From Brevibacillus fluminis (lineage in GTDB: Bacteria > Bacillota > Bacilli > Brevibacillales > Brevibacillaceae), in assembly GCF_003710825.1 (NCBI RefSeq), contig NZ_RHHQ01000003.1, forward strand, positions 248,001-312,000: a DNA stretch of 64,000 nt, in the 5' to 3' direction. The position numbers were made by a program, and so were the translations under genes. The notes beneath the pieces were generated by a model that had not been told where the DNA came from, searched no databases, and saw nothing but the letters and a program-made list of their open reading frames with translations. Below, piece by piece: positions 7,897-16,919 of this stretch. Positions within the stretch are counted from its first letter, which is position 1; every line of letters starts with the position of its first letter.

Positions 7897-10311
7897 TCAT
7901 TCTCCTTTCAAGCCTACACGGATAACCTTCTTCGCATAGTCAATATGTTCATGGTCTAACTTCACTTCCACACGTCCCCTGCGGCGTGCTTCACGCCATA
8001 GAAGGAGCTCTTCCTCATTTTCCAGCTTCAATTCGGATATCTCCAAGGCACGGTCGAAAATATAATTTGATGTAAAAGCAATACTCTGGACCCCATGACC
8101 ACTTGGTAGAATCACTTGCTCTCTTGCTACCCACTCTTCAATTTCGAACACAACATAAAGTTTATCGGGAGGATTGTGTTTTGAGGGAATTACCGTGATT
8201 TCACCACGCTTCACAATTTTCCAGTCCCTGATTTTCCCGTAATACTTCACGCCAACGATTTCTTTGGTCTGACCAAAGAACTTTTTCGACTGATACAACG
8301 CAACATACTCTAGTTGTGTTAGCAGCTTGTGATTCGTGATATTCTCCAGTGGCGTATGGTAAAATTTATGGTGCAACGCAATTTCCAACTGCTCCTCGCG
8401 ACTCATGCAGCCAACCAATACATTCTTCTTGCTGTACTTGTTATCGTAATACTCCTTCGATCCTTTGGGCCGGACAGCGCGCTCATAAGCATTCTCCGGA
8501 CTATCCAAAATAATCTCGTCCAGAAACTCTTCTACCAATTTTGTAGATCCAGGCATAAACGGAAATGCCCCGACATTAACTTCCTTGATGCTTTTGTAAA
8601 AATGGTGTTTCTTGTACTTCTCCTCATCCGGGTAAGGAAACAACACATAGGCCCCGAACATCGTTCTCTCGAATCGCCCTGAGTCCTTTTCTTCATGTAC
8701 GATAGCATCTCGGTATCGATGCATCGTGTTGATGTCATCCTCCTCCGGTCCCGGTAATCCATCGTATATCTTATGATAAGAAGTCCCCGGTTCAGCTGGG
8801 TTCAATCGATACTTCGCGTCAAACACGTACTTATACTCCGTTGACGTTTCCAGCTTTCTCAACGTAAGAACGTTATCTGGCTTCTGCGCAAGTGTTGGTC
8901 CTCGATGCAACTGGTTGTAGTTTAATTCAAAAATTTCCCCGTTATGAGGATTGCGATATGTAACCGTCGATTTGGCAGATTTCTTTAATGTAACGAAGAT
9001 TCCACTGTAATCTAGCTTTATAATGTCTTGACTTACTAACTCATATTTCTGACCTAGCAACTGATGTATCTTTAGGAAACACCAATATTCATACAAAGTG
9101 GCAAGATCCTTCAGGGACAACTGGAATAAGTCATCCTGGATGGCTAGGCCTTTAAGCAGCATAAGATATGACTTATACACTTCACGATATCCTGGGGCCA
9201 TCTGCATGACTAGAGAAACGGACATGTTCTTCATGACCCCTACTTGTAGAAAGTCGAACTGAAGTACCCGGCGAACTTCCTTCTGCATGTGAGTCATCGT
9301 TTGAGCCAGAACAGGGTCCTGTAGTCTCTTCCGTTTCTTCAATAGTACCCATAAGTCTTTCAACTTTCGCTCAATGCTGAGGAGCACCCAACTAACGAAT
9401 CGGTTTTCATGCGAATCATAATTAACAATTCTATGTGTGTCCCATACATGAGTTGGAGTAAATCGTTCGCCTCGAACATGAACGATGCCATTTTCATGAT
9501 CTTTGATCAGCGATTGTGGATTTCTACTCAAATATTTCAAGGTTTTATGGTTGATCTTCTTTGCTCTTTCAGCAGGGACGATGCGTTGATCTTGTTGCAG
9601 TCTCGTGTGAGGAGAACCTTTAATCCGCTGGACACTGTTTATTAATTGATCAAAAAGATAGCGTAATATGGTGTAAAATTCCGTCAAGCTCTGCTGTTCT
9701 GTCTCTTTGAGACCAGTTAATTGATACGTTTTGCGAAGGAAATCGAACGTTAGGTTATGAATCTGCTTGTTAACATCTTGTAGGATGGTATGATAATCCC
9801 TCTTGTAATCCATTTTCACCGGGAAAATTTCCAGCCTTAGCTTCAATAGCGTCAGGCTATCTGAGTGAAGCTCCAGCTCCGTATATCCGATCTCATTTTG
9901 AAAATTTAAATTCCCCGATAAAATACGATCTCCTTTTGGTACAATCGCTTCGCGCAACGCGTAATTCTCATGGTAAAAGGTTAATTCTATATCCTTCTTC
10001 TTCTGGATCAATAGATTATACGTCTGCGTTTCATAGAAGATTGGAAAACAGGCTTGTTGGTTCTGCCAAGGTTCTAGCTCTCCCGTTATAGGATTAAAAA
10101 CAGCTATGGATAGAACCCTCAATTGTTCCGAGTAAGAAGACACATGAAGATCAGCCTGCTCCCATTCCCTCCCCTCAGTTCGATGCAATTGAAGCATATC
10201 TACTGTTGGATGGTACGGTTTCCCTTCCAGGTAGAGATCGAACAGATTCGTTTCGATGCGTAGAAGGTTTACGCTTTTCTTAAGAGACCCAGAATGAAGT
10301 GAATCCGTCAT
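7897..10311 (-). CDS. McrC-like DUF2357 / PD-(D/E)XK restriction endonuclease-like protein
   Basis: An 804-residue protein. The N-terminal half matches the DUF2357 architecture of McrC-type partners: a beta-rich region, then helical segments with the TLKYLSRNPQSL and RIVNYDSHENRFVSW blocks at about 257-309. The centre holds a nuclease core: YEYW (Glu408), KPDNVL (Asp479) and VFDAKY (Asp498, Lys500), the PD-(D/E)XK set. It should cut DNA when driven by the AAA+ ATPase encoded just upstream, whose gene it overlaps by 32 bases. A C-terminal extension of about 250 residues is of unknown role. The pair resembles modification-dependent (type IV) restriction or its relatives; the target is not known. 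Confidence 0.8.
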   Translation of the reverse strand: MTDSLHSGSLKKSVNLLRIETNLFDLYLEGKPYHPTVDMLQLHRTEGREWEQADLHVSSYSEQLRVLSIAVFNPITGELEPWQNQQACFPIFYETQTYNLLIQKKKDIELTFYHENYALREAIVPKGDRILSGNLNFQNEIGYTELELHSDSLTLLKLRLEIFPVKMDYKRDYHTILQDVNKQIHNLTFDFLRKTYQLTGLKETEQQSLTEFYTILRYLFDQLINSVQRIKGSPHTRLQQDQRIVPAERAKKINHKTLKYLSRNPQSLIKDHENGIVHVRGERFTPTHVWDTHRIVNYDSHENRFVSWVLLSIERKLKDLWVLLKKRKRLQDPVLAQTMTHMQKEVRRVLQFDFLQVGVMKNMSVSLVMQMAPGYREVYKSYLMLLKGLAIQDDLFQLSLKDLATLYEYWCFLKIHQLLGQKYELVSQDIIKLDYSGIFVTLKKSAKSTVTYRNPHNGEIFELNYNQLHRGPTLAQKPDNVLTLRKLETSTEYKYVFDAKYRLNPAEPGTSYHKIYDGLPGPEEDDINTMHRYRDAIVHEEKDSGRFERTMFGAYVLFPYPDEEKYKKHHFYKSIKEVNVGAFPFMPGSTKLVEEFLDEIILDSPENAYERAVRPKGSKEYYDNKYSKKNVLVGCMSREEQLEIALHHKFYHTPLENITNHKLLTQLEYVALYQSKKFFGQTKEIVGVKYYGKIRDWKIVKRGEITVIPSKHNPPDKLYVVFEIEEWVAREQVILPSGHGVQSIAFTSNYIFDRALEISELKLENEEELLLWREARRRGRVEVKLDHEHIDYAKKVIRVGLKGE

Positions 10312-12427
10312 GATCGAGCCTCCGTAGCATATAGATGAGCTTCTGAGCCGTTTGAGGATATTTCACGTTATTTTCTTTTCTTAGTTTTTTCCATTCCTGC
10401 TCGATATCTCTTTCACCCTCCACGTATGCTTTGCTATTTGAGGTGAATCCGTTTAAAGAAAACACCAAGAGTTCTATAATTACCTTTTTAACTCCTGAGT
10501 GATTGCCTTGGATTCGGGGGAGGATTTTTTGCAAAATCTGAAAATCCATTGCCTCTTCAACCGTCATTAAGGAATATCGCTCGTTGTAGATCAAGTAGAA
10601 ACAGATCGAATCTCTGACACGGAAGCCAACATGAGCATGAATACTTTCTAAAATCGTATTGATCTTGACCAACTGATTAACCGTATCATGGATTAAATCT
10701 TTATACTCTGCGTATGCATCCTTTAACTGTAAGTAGTTACTGGTTAAAAAACGTGCCGTAGGATACAGCGATTCTATTTCCACTTCTGGCGTTACAGCCG
10801 CTTCTTCTAAGCCTATAAAATTATCGAGTTCGATATAGTTGAATTCGATGGTATTGGCCCGGTCTAGTACCTTTTTGCTAAAAGGATGCGTCGTTTCATC
10901 CATGTTTACGGTACCGATGAAGAATACATTTTCAGGAATGCCAATATTGCGTCCAACCTGTTCTTCTCCCACTACGGTATCTGTAACAATTCGCTCTTCT
11001 TGCCACCGTTGCGTTTCTAAGATGCTAAGTAAATCACTGAAATAATGCTCTACTCTCGCAAGATTCATCTCATCCAAACAAACAAAATATGGCTTTTGTT
11101 GATTTTCTTGCGCAGATGCTTCTTCAAGCGCATAGGTCAATTTGCCTCGACGAAATGTTCCGCTGAGATCCTTATAACCGATTAAATCGGAAGGATCGCT
11201 CCAATCCGGTCTAACGGGAATCAGTGTGAACCGGCCATTTGCTTCTGTTGCGCCAAGTGCTTCTGCAAATTTCTGAACGAGCTTCGTTTTTCCTGTGCCA
11301 GATATCCCAGCCAGGATTACGAATGGCTTCGTCTTTAAAGATAAGTAAAAGTTCTCAATCATAAGATCCGGATAAGTGAAGCCTTGCTGCTGAATATAGC
11401 TTTTCACGCTTTGGATATGGGCGCTCGTCTCCTCATCAGTAAGGGTCACAAGTTCCACCTCCTGCTCCACATCTTCCACCTCGGAAAGTAACGTAAATTC
11501 CGGCCATGGCGTATCTTTCGATTTGTTCTGGATTACACTTAACCCCTGTAACGTAAACGGGAACAGGTAGCCTTGATTAACGCCGCCCTTTCTGTTAATC
11601 GGACCCTTTGTAATATGTAGTTGAAGTAAATCTTGGGATATAGCTGTTAATTGTATTGGTGGATTCAACTCATGGTACTCGGTAACGACCAGGCGCCCCT
11701 GCTCATCCCACTGTTGATCGGATAAACTCTGCGGCTTCGGTTGCTCAACCGCTGCTTCCTGAACCTGACTAACAGCCCGCAAAGCACCATTAGAATAATG
11801 GAGGACAATGTCGTTTACCCTGACATCCTTCATCGTCTCCCAATGATGTGGAGTCTTTCCGCTACTATCTTTGAGTGGCGCCCACAGTACACTCTCTTGT
11901 TTCTGGACAGAAAAAGACGTCCCTTGACATACCCACCAAATAGCTGGTTGATTTTCAGGGATTGGGACGTCGTTTGTGATCAATTTCAGCTCATACACAA
12001 ACGGTTGATCCGTGGCGTAAAACTCTACGTATTCCGCAAATTGCTCTGGAACCGTTATTGGATTTTTTGTACTTGCCGCCTGGCTACGTTTATGGAACAA
12101 ATAATTGTATGTAGAACGAAATTTGGCAATCATGTAATCCTTAAGCTCTGTGTTACTGTCATACCTGATTTGCAATGCTTCTCTAAGTTGCTTTTTTTGA
12201 TTGATACGGCTTAAGTTACATTCAAACTGACTTCCTTCAATAGTGAGAAGGGCTTTTTTACTTTGTCCTAAAGGAATCTCGATGTTTTGATTTGCTGTGT
12301 CAAAATCTTCGTGAAAGTCCATCGGGATATGCGTACCATACTCAAATATAGACCAATCGATTTGCTTACGTCCTATTAGGTTGGGAATGGTGTCATCTTT
12401 CCACCAGCTGCGGTTTTTTTTGATCAT
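10280..12427 (-). CDS. McrB-like AAA+ ATPase with EVE-like reader domain
   Basis: A 715-residue protein. The C-terminal half is a McrB-type AAA+ motor: Walker A GISGTGKT (374-381), VRPDWSDPSDLIGY, Walker B CLDEMNLARVEHYFSDLL and the sensor region FFIGTVNMDETTHPFSKKVLDR. Residues about 162-272 (WWVCQGTS..., VNDIVLHYSNGALRAVSQV) look like an EVE/PUA-type domain, a fold that reads modified bases. Residues 1-130 form a further domain I cannot name. The motor is thought to hydrolyse GTP or ATP and move DNA to the nuclease partner downstream. The start is an ATG at 12427 with a weak GCAGG site. The upstream gap holds no other operon gene. Confidence 0.8.
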   Translation of the reverse strand: MIKKNRSWWKDDTIPNLIGRKQIDWSIFEYGTHIPMDFHEDFDTANQNIEIPLGQSKKALLTIEGSQFECNLSRINQKKQLREALQIRYDSNTELKDYMIAKFRSTYNYLFHKRSQAASTKNPITVPEQFAEYVEFYATDQPFVYELKLITNDVPIPENQPAIWWVCQGTSFSVQKQESVLWAPLKDSSGKTPHHWETMKDVRVNDIVLHYSNGALRAVSQVQEAAVEQPKPQSLSDQQWDEQGRLVVTEYHELNPPIQLTAISQDLLQLHITKGPINRKGGVNQGYLFPFTLQGLSVIQNKSKDTPWPEFTLLSEVEDVEQEVELVTLTDEETSAHIQSVKSYIQQQGFTYPDLMIENFYLSLKTKPFVILAGISGTGKTKLVQKFAEALGATEANGRFTLIPVRPDWSDPSDLIGYKDLSGTFRRGKLTYALEEASAQENQQKPYFVCLDEMNLARVEHYFSDLLSILETQRWQEERIVTDTVVGEEQVGRNIGIPENVFFIGTVNMDETTHPFSKKVLDRANTIEFNYIELDNFIGLEEAAVTPEVEIESLYPTARFLTSNYLQLKDAYAEYKDLIHDTVNQLVKINTILESIHAHVGFRVRDSICFYLIYNERYSLMTVEEAMDFQILQKILPRIQGNHSGVKKVIIELLVFSLNGFTSNSKAYVEGERDIEQEWKKLRKENNVKYPQTAQKLIYMLRRLDHDGFTSFWVS

Positions 12428-12812
12428 TGGATTACCTGCCTATTTGCTTGAATTGTTCAATTTTTTGAGGTTCAAATATATGGATAAATTATAGTATATT
12501 TGGCTTGATAAGAGCAGATATATCGTTGGCGGTTTGATTACCTTTATCAAGTCAGACCTCACCAAAGAAATTCGTTAATACAGTGATTGATGAAAAGATC
12601 GTTAACGGTTCTTGTCCTAATTCGAACATAATTTCCCGACCTCAAATGAAAAAGGCTAAACCCATATGGTTTAGCCTTTTGTGTATCATTTACTTCAAAG
12701 TCAACCTCGCCACCGACTCCACACGTGTCGATTACGTAAAGTAAATACCTGATTCGTGCTAGACTAAGCTCAATCCCGAATCGGCATCCTTAACTCAGCT
12801 TCATTCTTATTC
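12428..12812. other. intergenic region
   Basis: About 385 bases upstream of the McrB-like gene. It holds the terminator at 12650-12680, and its left part must contain the restriction pair's promoter, which I cannot place confidently. No open frame longer than about 40 codons with a ribosome binding site was seen. Confidence 0.5.
12650..12680. terminator. Rho-independent terminator
   Basis: A perfect 13-bp inverted repeat (AAAAGGCTAAACC / GGTTTAGCCTTTT) with a 5-base loop. It most likely ends the transcript of the 102-residue gene at 12813-13121 on the minus strand, and works in both orientations. Confidence 0.8.
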
Positions 12813-13121
12813 TCATGATTTAACGGCATATTCCATAGTAGCTGTATCCAGCATAGATTTCCAATTGGCAAAACCCGTCTCTCTTACAACATACCGATCA
12901 AAAAGTTCGTCAGGAATGTTATTGATATCTTCTTGAGTCGTTACTTGAAAGTTGCCTTTCTCTAAAAACTCTCCAAAACTCTTAAAGTTGGAATGCTTAC
13001 TCATGAATGATTCATTAAACAACTCGTCTAATGAAATATGATCCGGATCTTTTTGAATCGTTTTCTGTCCTTGTAACTCTTTCAGCAGATCCTCAAATGA
13101 CATTGGCTTATGTTTCCTCAA
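12813..13121 (-). CDS. hypothetical protein (102 aa)
   Basis: A small acidic soluble protein (MRKHKPMSFEDLLKELQGQK..., with FDRYVVRETGFANWKSML near the end). I do not recognise a family. The probable start is the TTG at 13121, preceded by GGGAGTGG at good spacing; the ATG six codons later has no close ribosome binding site. A terminator follows about 130 bases downstream. It is probably monocistronic. Confidence 0.6.
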   Translation of the reverse strand: MRKHKPMSFEDLLKELQGQKTIQKDPDHISLDELFNESFMSKHSNFKSFGEFLEKGNFQVTTQEDINNIPDELFDRYVVRETGFANWKSMLDTATMEYAVKS

Positions 13122-13245
13122 ATTACCACTCCCAAATCTGTTTTATCGATTCCCACCTAGCTATTCGATAAGTCAGCCCCTCATTTTCAAGCCACTTCTC
13201 AAGCCTGATTTACACCTTACTTCGCAAAAAGGGGTGTGGGCTGCC

Positions 13246-13437
13246 CTATATGTCGGATTTGTCGCCTTTAGGATTGCTGGAAGTTGCAGCGCCATCCTGA
13301 TTTTTTGTGCCTTTGCTTATATAAGGTTTGGGTGCGTTTTTTGCTCGATTGGCGCTAGCTTGCCATCTGTTCCACCCTTTTTTGTCAGTTCCCCTACCTG
13401 TTCCACCCTTGCCTTTTGCTTTACTCAAATCATCCAC
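13246..13437 (-). CDS. DUF3934 family small basic protein
   Basis: A 63-residue Gly/Lys-rich protein whose core GKGGTGRGTDKKGWNRWQASANRAKNAPKPY matches the small DUF3934 family common in Bacillales. It has no membrane segment and is strongly basic, which fits nucleic-acid binding, but no role is established. It lies upstream of the DEAD-box helicase gene on the same strand in reverse order of transcription (helicase gene first), about 80 bases apart, so it may share that transcript. Confidence 0.75.
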   Translation of the reverse strand: MDDLSKAKGKGGTGRGTDKKGWNRWQASANRAKNAPKPYISKGTKNQDGAATSSNPKGDKSDI

Positions 13438-13519
13438 TCCATTATGATTCTTACTTAACTTTTAATGAAAAACACACAGCACTCTCCATGGGTTGAGACG
13501 AGAAAAGGAATCTCTAATG

Positions 13520-14830
13520 CTATCTGCTTGTTTTACGCACCTTTTTAAAACGCTCGGATTTGGGCTTGGGTCCCTGGTTTTCCTTGGGCCCTGGATTTGC
13601 CTTCGGTTTCAGCCTTGGGCTTGCCTTGGATTTGGCAGGTTTTGAGACTCCTGATGTCGATGGTCCTTCCACCTTTACAGGCTCTGTTGTACCCAGCATC
13701 GGATAGGGATGGTCTTTCACTTGAGGAATGGTCTTTCCGATCAATTTCTCAATATCCTTTAAATACGGAATCTCATCAGTTTCGCAAAAGGATATAGCGG
13801 TCCCGCTCAGTCCTGCTCTACCGGTACGGCCAATTCGATGAACGTAGGTTTCTGGAATATTAGGGAGGTTAAAGTTGATCACATGAGAAAGTTCCTCAAT
13901 ATCAATTCCTCTTGCTGCGATATCCGTCGCTACCAGTACTCGCGTTATGCCACTCCTGAAATTGCTCAATGCAGTCTGGCGGGCATTTTGAGATTTGTTT
14001 CCATGGATGGCCTGAGCGGAAATTTTCACTTTAGTCAGTTCGCGCACTACACGGTCAGCGCCATGCTTTGTACGGGTAAACACCAGTGCGGATGCAATGG
14101 ATTTATCTTTTAACAGGTGGTTCAATTGGTTTTGTTTGTTTTCCTTATCTAGTAAATAAATCAATTGCTCTATCCTATCTACAGTAGAAGACACCGGCGT
14201 GATTTCTACTTTCACTGGATTAATCAGTAGCGATTTGACCATTTTGGATATTTCCGGTGGCATTGTCGCCGAGAAGAAAAGAGTTTGTCTCTTGCTGGGC
14301 ATGTTTGTGATGATTTTCTTCACATCATGGATAAAGCCCATATCCAGCATTCTGTCGGCTTCATCCAGCACTAAAATTTTGACATATTGTAAATCAATAC
14401 ACTTTTGATTCATTAAATCGATGAGTCTGCCCGGAGTTGCAATAAGAATATCCGCACCTTGATGTAGCGACCGTTCCTGTGCTTTTTGTGAAACACCGCC
14501 AACGATAGAAATACAACGCAAATCGGTGTATTGGCTATACGCTTGTATGTTATCAGAAATTTGAAGAGCAAGTTCTCTTGTCGGCGTTAAAATCAATGAG
14601 CGAATGCGGCGTTGTGCATTGGGTCCACTGTGTTGTTCGCTTAATAGTTGGACAATCGGTACAGCAAATGCGGCCGTCTTCCCTGTTCCCGTTTGAGCGC
14701 AGCCAAATAAATCTCTTCCGGCTAACACAGCTGGGATCGCCTGTTCCTGTATGGGTGTCGGCGTAGCGTAGTTTTCTTTACTTAACGCCTTTAAAATCGA
14801 AGGTATAATTTTCAAGTCTTTAAATGTCAT
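13520..14830 (-). CDS. DEAD-box ATP-dependent RNA helicase
   Basis: A 436-residue helicase with every DEAD-box motif: Q motif TPTPIQEQAIP, AQTGTGKTAA (motif I, about 43-52), PTRELALQI, TPGRLID, VLDEADRML (motif II), FFSATMP (III), VFTRTKHGADR, ATDIAARGID (V) and HRIGRTGRAG (VI). The C-terminal 70 residues form a Lys/Pro-rich tail (KPAKSKASPRLKPKANPGPK) likely to bind RNA. The architecture resembles the RhlE/CshA-like cold-shock helicases that remodel ribosomes and mRNA. The start at 14830 gives the usual MTFKDL... opening. It is a housekeeping-type gene rather than mobile cargo. Confidence 0.92.
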   Translation of the reverse strand: MTFKDLKIIPSILKALSKENYATPTPIQEQAIPAVLAGRDLFGCAQTGTGKTAAFAVPIVQLLSEQHSGPNAQRRIRSLILTPTRELALQISDNIQAYSQYTDLRCISIVGGVSQKAQERSLHQGADILIATPGRLIDLMNQKCIDLQYVKILVLDEADRMLDMGFIHDVKKIITNMPSKRQTLFFSATMPPEISKMVKSLLINPVKVEITPVSSTVDRIEQLIYLLDKENKQNQLNHLLKDKSIASALVFTRTKHGADRVVRELTKVKISAQAIHGNKSQNARQTALSNFRSGITRVLVATDIAARGIDIEELSHVINFNLPNIPETYVHRIGRTGRAGLSGTAISFCETDEIPYLKDIEKLIGKTIPQVKDHPYPMLGTTEPVKVEGPSTSGVSKPAKSKASPRLKPKANPGPKENQGPKPKSERFKKVRKTSR

Positions 14831-14944
14831 TTTGTCTCCTTACTTTTATTAGATGCATTCTTAATCACGTACTTTCACTATCTCTTGTAGCGTCTCCGCA
14901 AACCGTTCCTTTATCCCATAACTCACCATCATAACACAAATGAA

Positions 14945-14978
14945 GAAAAAAAAAGAGAAGCGGAATTTTACCGCTTCA
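14945..14978 (-). terminator. Rho-independent terminator
   Basis: Read on the minus strand: AAGCGG, 7-base loop, CCGCTT, then CTC and nine T. It begins directly at the stop codon of the longer frame described at 14976-15265 and supports that frame's real 3' end. Confidence 0.75.
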
Positions 14979-15265
14979 TTCATAGATGTACTCCACAGAG
15001 CTCTCATCCAATTGTGATGGCACAGTTGGATCACCATCGTCCGTTACATCAAATTCACGAACAATTTCTACGGGGAATTCCTCTATTTCATATCGGTTGT
15101 CCGCTCTTCTAACCTTCCATTTGCTTCACACTTTTTTAGTTCCATGTGTACATACAACTCGTATCCCATCATATAAGCCTCGCGCTTGAGCGTTTTTCCG
15201 TCCCGATCATAATCGACTTTTCGGATAACCCAGCCACGCCTTAACCACTCACGCAAGATCGCCAA
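14976..15265 (-). pseudogene. frameshifted small hypothetical gene
   Basis: The first 60 codons (MAILREWLRRGWVIRKVDYDRDGKTLKREAYMMGYELYVHMELKK...) read like a genuine protein, but the frame then ends. A second minus-strand frame picks up at once (RADNRYEIEEFPVEIVREFD..., ending SSVEYIYE) and stops at 14976, exactly at a terminator. Joined by one frameshift between about 15090 and 15130, they would encode roughly 95-100 residues. No good start site is visible: the TTG at 15265 lacks a ribosome binding site and the frame stays open upstream. Probably a decayed gene. A programmed shift or a sequencing error are alternatives. No family recognised. Confidence 0.55.
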
Positions 15266-15441
15266 ACGAAAAAGGTAGCCGCTTAAAAATCTGATAATGA
15301 AAATTCTGCAAGTCTGCCCATTTTTGCGAAACCTCTGTAGTTCCTAGTAATTTACGGTAGCTACCAGGTTATCTCTTTTGTCATTTGAGGAAAAACGGAA
15401 TTATGCAAAATGCTCATTTAGGTAAATGTAGCTTCATAGCA

Positions 15442-15516
15442 TCACTCTCTCACTAACAACACACAGCACTCCACATGCCCCGTCCACGGGTCAATGCGGT
15501 TGTATGATCTAATCTG
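15442..15516 (-). pseudogene. 3' remnant of a RumA/RlmCD-like rRNA methyltransferase gene
   Basis: A 24-codon minus-strand frame, QIRSYNRIDPWTGHVECCVLL plus four residues and a stop. It matches the C-terminal signature of 23S rRNA (uracil-5-)-methyltransferases (usually DMFPWTxHVExVVLL). The frame is closed by a TAA just upstream, so only the tail survives. A shorter, more diverged tail (THGECCVFFIKS) is visible at about 13455-13500. Confidence 0.45.
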
Positions 15517-15581
15517 TTATAATCCGTTGAAGCCTTGATTTAACCAGATTTCCCACGTTAACGTTTCGTCTGTATAGGATG

Positions 15582-15642
15582 ATTTAGGATGAATGGTGTT
15601 GAACATTATCACCAATTTAACACCAATTTACCACTACTTTTT
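15582..15642 (+). repeat. dispersed repeat, copy 2
   Basis: The second copy of the 60-base element at 3529-3590, same orientation, starting ATTTAGGATGAATGGTGTTG. One base in the right arm of the inverted repeat differs (TTTAACACC), which weakens the stem. No gene directly adjoins it. Confidence 0.6.
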
Positions 15643-15813
15643 ACCTTGTTTGCTCAGACTATTCTGCCCATCATTCCTTGCATCGATTGCTATAAAATAA
15701 CTTTGGAGGATAAGGATAAATAATTTTCATAATCATCTCTGGTTCCACTCATAAAACCACCGCGCTGCTTGCAACGGAACGGTTCCTAAAAAATGAGGGC
15801 CAAAGCCGGTACT

Positions 15814-16497
15814 CTATTGAATGTTAAAACTGGAGATAATTTTGTCATATTCCTTCAAATCGGCCGCCTGATATCGGGTCTTATCGACAAAGAACATCAG
15901 CGTAACGAAATCGGAGTCCTTTCGAACGAAGACCAACTTGCCTATTGAATCGCTCGTCTCGTAATCTATCACTTGAGCTTCGGCTCCAGCAACCTTCACA
16001 TTCGTTAGCTTGTTTGCTTGAACATACTTAAACGTGCCTTTTAAAGCCGAATTGACAAACTCGCCTAAGCTCATGCCCTTGGCTGACTCTAGCCGAAAGT
16101 CCACGCCCATATAATAATTGCTGTACATTTTCCGCTTGTCCGTCAGAATAGAGGGCCTCCAATTGCCGTTAATCACGATCTGGAAGAAGTTCGCGGTCTC
16201 CCGATCAAACAAATCTACATACATGGGGCCACCAATGGTCAACTTGTTCGCCTTGCTATCAAATACAAGTTTCGAATTCAGACCGAAATAATCAGAAATG
16301 CTGCTTACTGGTACATATAAGCTTCCATTGTACTGCAATGCGTTGACACCATCGACTTCCTGTCCGTTCAATTCCACTTTGATCGAAGGATTAAAGTACG
16401 CTTTTATTTCCTTCCAGGTAGATCCCGCCAAAGCTCCGGTCGCGTTACCCAGCAAGAACACTGACGCAATAGCGCCTACCCACCATTTCTGCTTCAT
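15814..16497 (-). CDS. secreted stalk-domain (copper amine oxidase N-like) protein
   Basis: A 227-residue protein with a clear signal peptide (MKQKWWVGAIASVFLLGNATGALAGS, cleavage near residue 25). Next comes a copper-amine-oxidase-N-like stalk domain (IKVELNGQEVDGVNALQYNGSLYVPVSSISDYFG, about 39-72), typical of Paenibacillus surface and secreted proteins. The C-terminal 140 residues form a beta-rich domain ending DKIISSFNIQ, like PsbP-type or lipoprotein domains. Likely exported and cell-wall associated; ligand unknown. The ATG at 16497 has GGAGGAAG seven bases upstream. A cassette junction repeat lies just upstream at 16661, but whether this gene belongs to a cassette is not clear. Confidence 0.8.
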   Translation of the reverse strand: MKQKWWVGAIASVFLLGNATGALAGSTWKEIKAYFNPSIKVELNGQEVDGVNALQYNGSLYVPVSSISDYFGLNSKLVFDSKANKLTIGGPMYVDLFDRETANFFQIVINGNWRPSILTDKRKMYSNYYMGVDFRLESAKGMSLGEFVNSALKGTFKYVQANKLTNVKVAGAEAQVIDYETSDSIGKLVFVRKDSDFVTLMFFVDKTRYQAADLKEYDKIISSFNIQ

Positions 16498-16919
16498 TTG
16501 ACTTCCTCCTACATATCTAATGACAATACCCTACCATAGTTTTACAGTTATGTAGCATTTGGTAGAAAACGAATATTTCAAAATGGATGTAAAAACTCAC
16601 GTCATGTATCTATACAAAACTTTCCGTTACTTGTGTATGGTTCACCGTACATGCTCTTAACTTATCCTGCCCTTTAGCGTGGAAAAAGCATCCCGTCTTA
16701 ATCGACTGCCTTTTCGTTGAAATGTCGAGCTCTTGATCTCCGTTAGCGGAATGAAACATGCCGAATGATCCGAAGCGTGAATATGGTGTTATACGAAGCT
16801 CTGCTTCTATGTATTACTCAAAAGTCTCTAGTATTTCTGTTCATCTAATTTCATACATGCTTTATAAATTTGCATTACAGTTGTTCCTAAATAAAGAGAC
16901 ATTAGGTCAATGTTATTGT
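16498..16919. other. intergenic region containing a junction repeat
   Basis: About 420 bases between the secreted protein gene and the decayed gene at 16920-17439. It contains the junction repeat at 16661-16750. A short plus-strand frame at 16758-16961 has no ribosome binding site and overlaps the end of the decayed gene, so I do not call it. Confidence 0.5.
16661..16750 (-). repeat. cassette junction repeat (outside complete elements)
   Basis: Matches the junction elements of the 27.7-33.4 kb array. The left part is TTATCCTGCCCTTTAGCGTGG, the middle an imperfect hairpin (AAAGCATCCCG...CGACTGCCTTTT), and the right part CTCTTGATCTCCGTTAGCGG. Read on the minus strand, the two flanks are direct repeats of the form GCTAA(C/A)GG(G)...GATA. 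It marks a cassette boundary just left of the decayed gene at 16920-17439. Confidence 0.6.

Larger units (their letters stand above)
15266..15813. other. intergenic region with gene remnants and a repeat
   Basis: About 550 bases without an intact gene. It contains a 3' remnant of a RumA-like methyltransferase gene (15442-15516) and the second copy of the dispersed repeat (15582-15642). The rest shows no coding signal. Confidence 0.5.
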
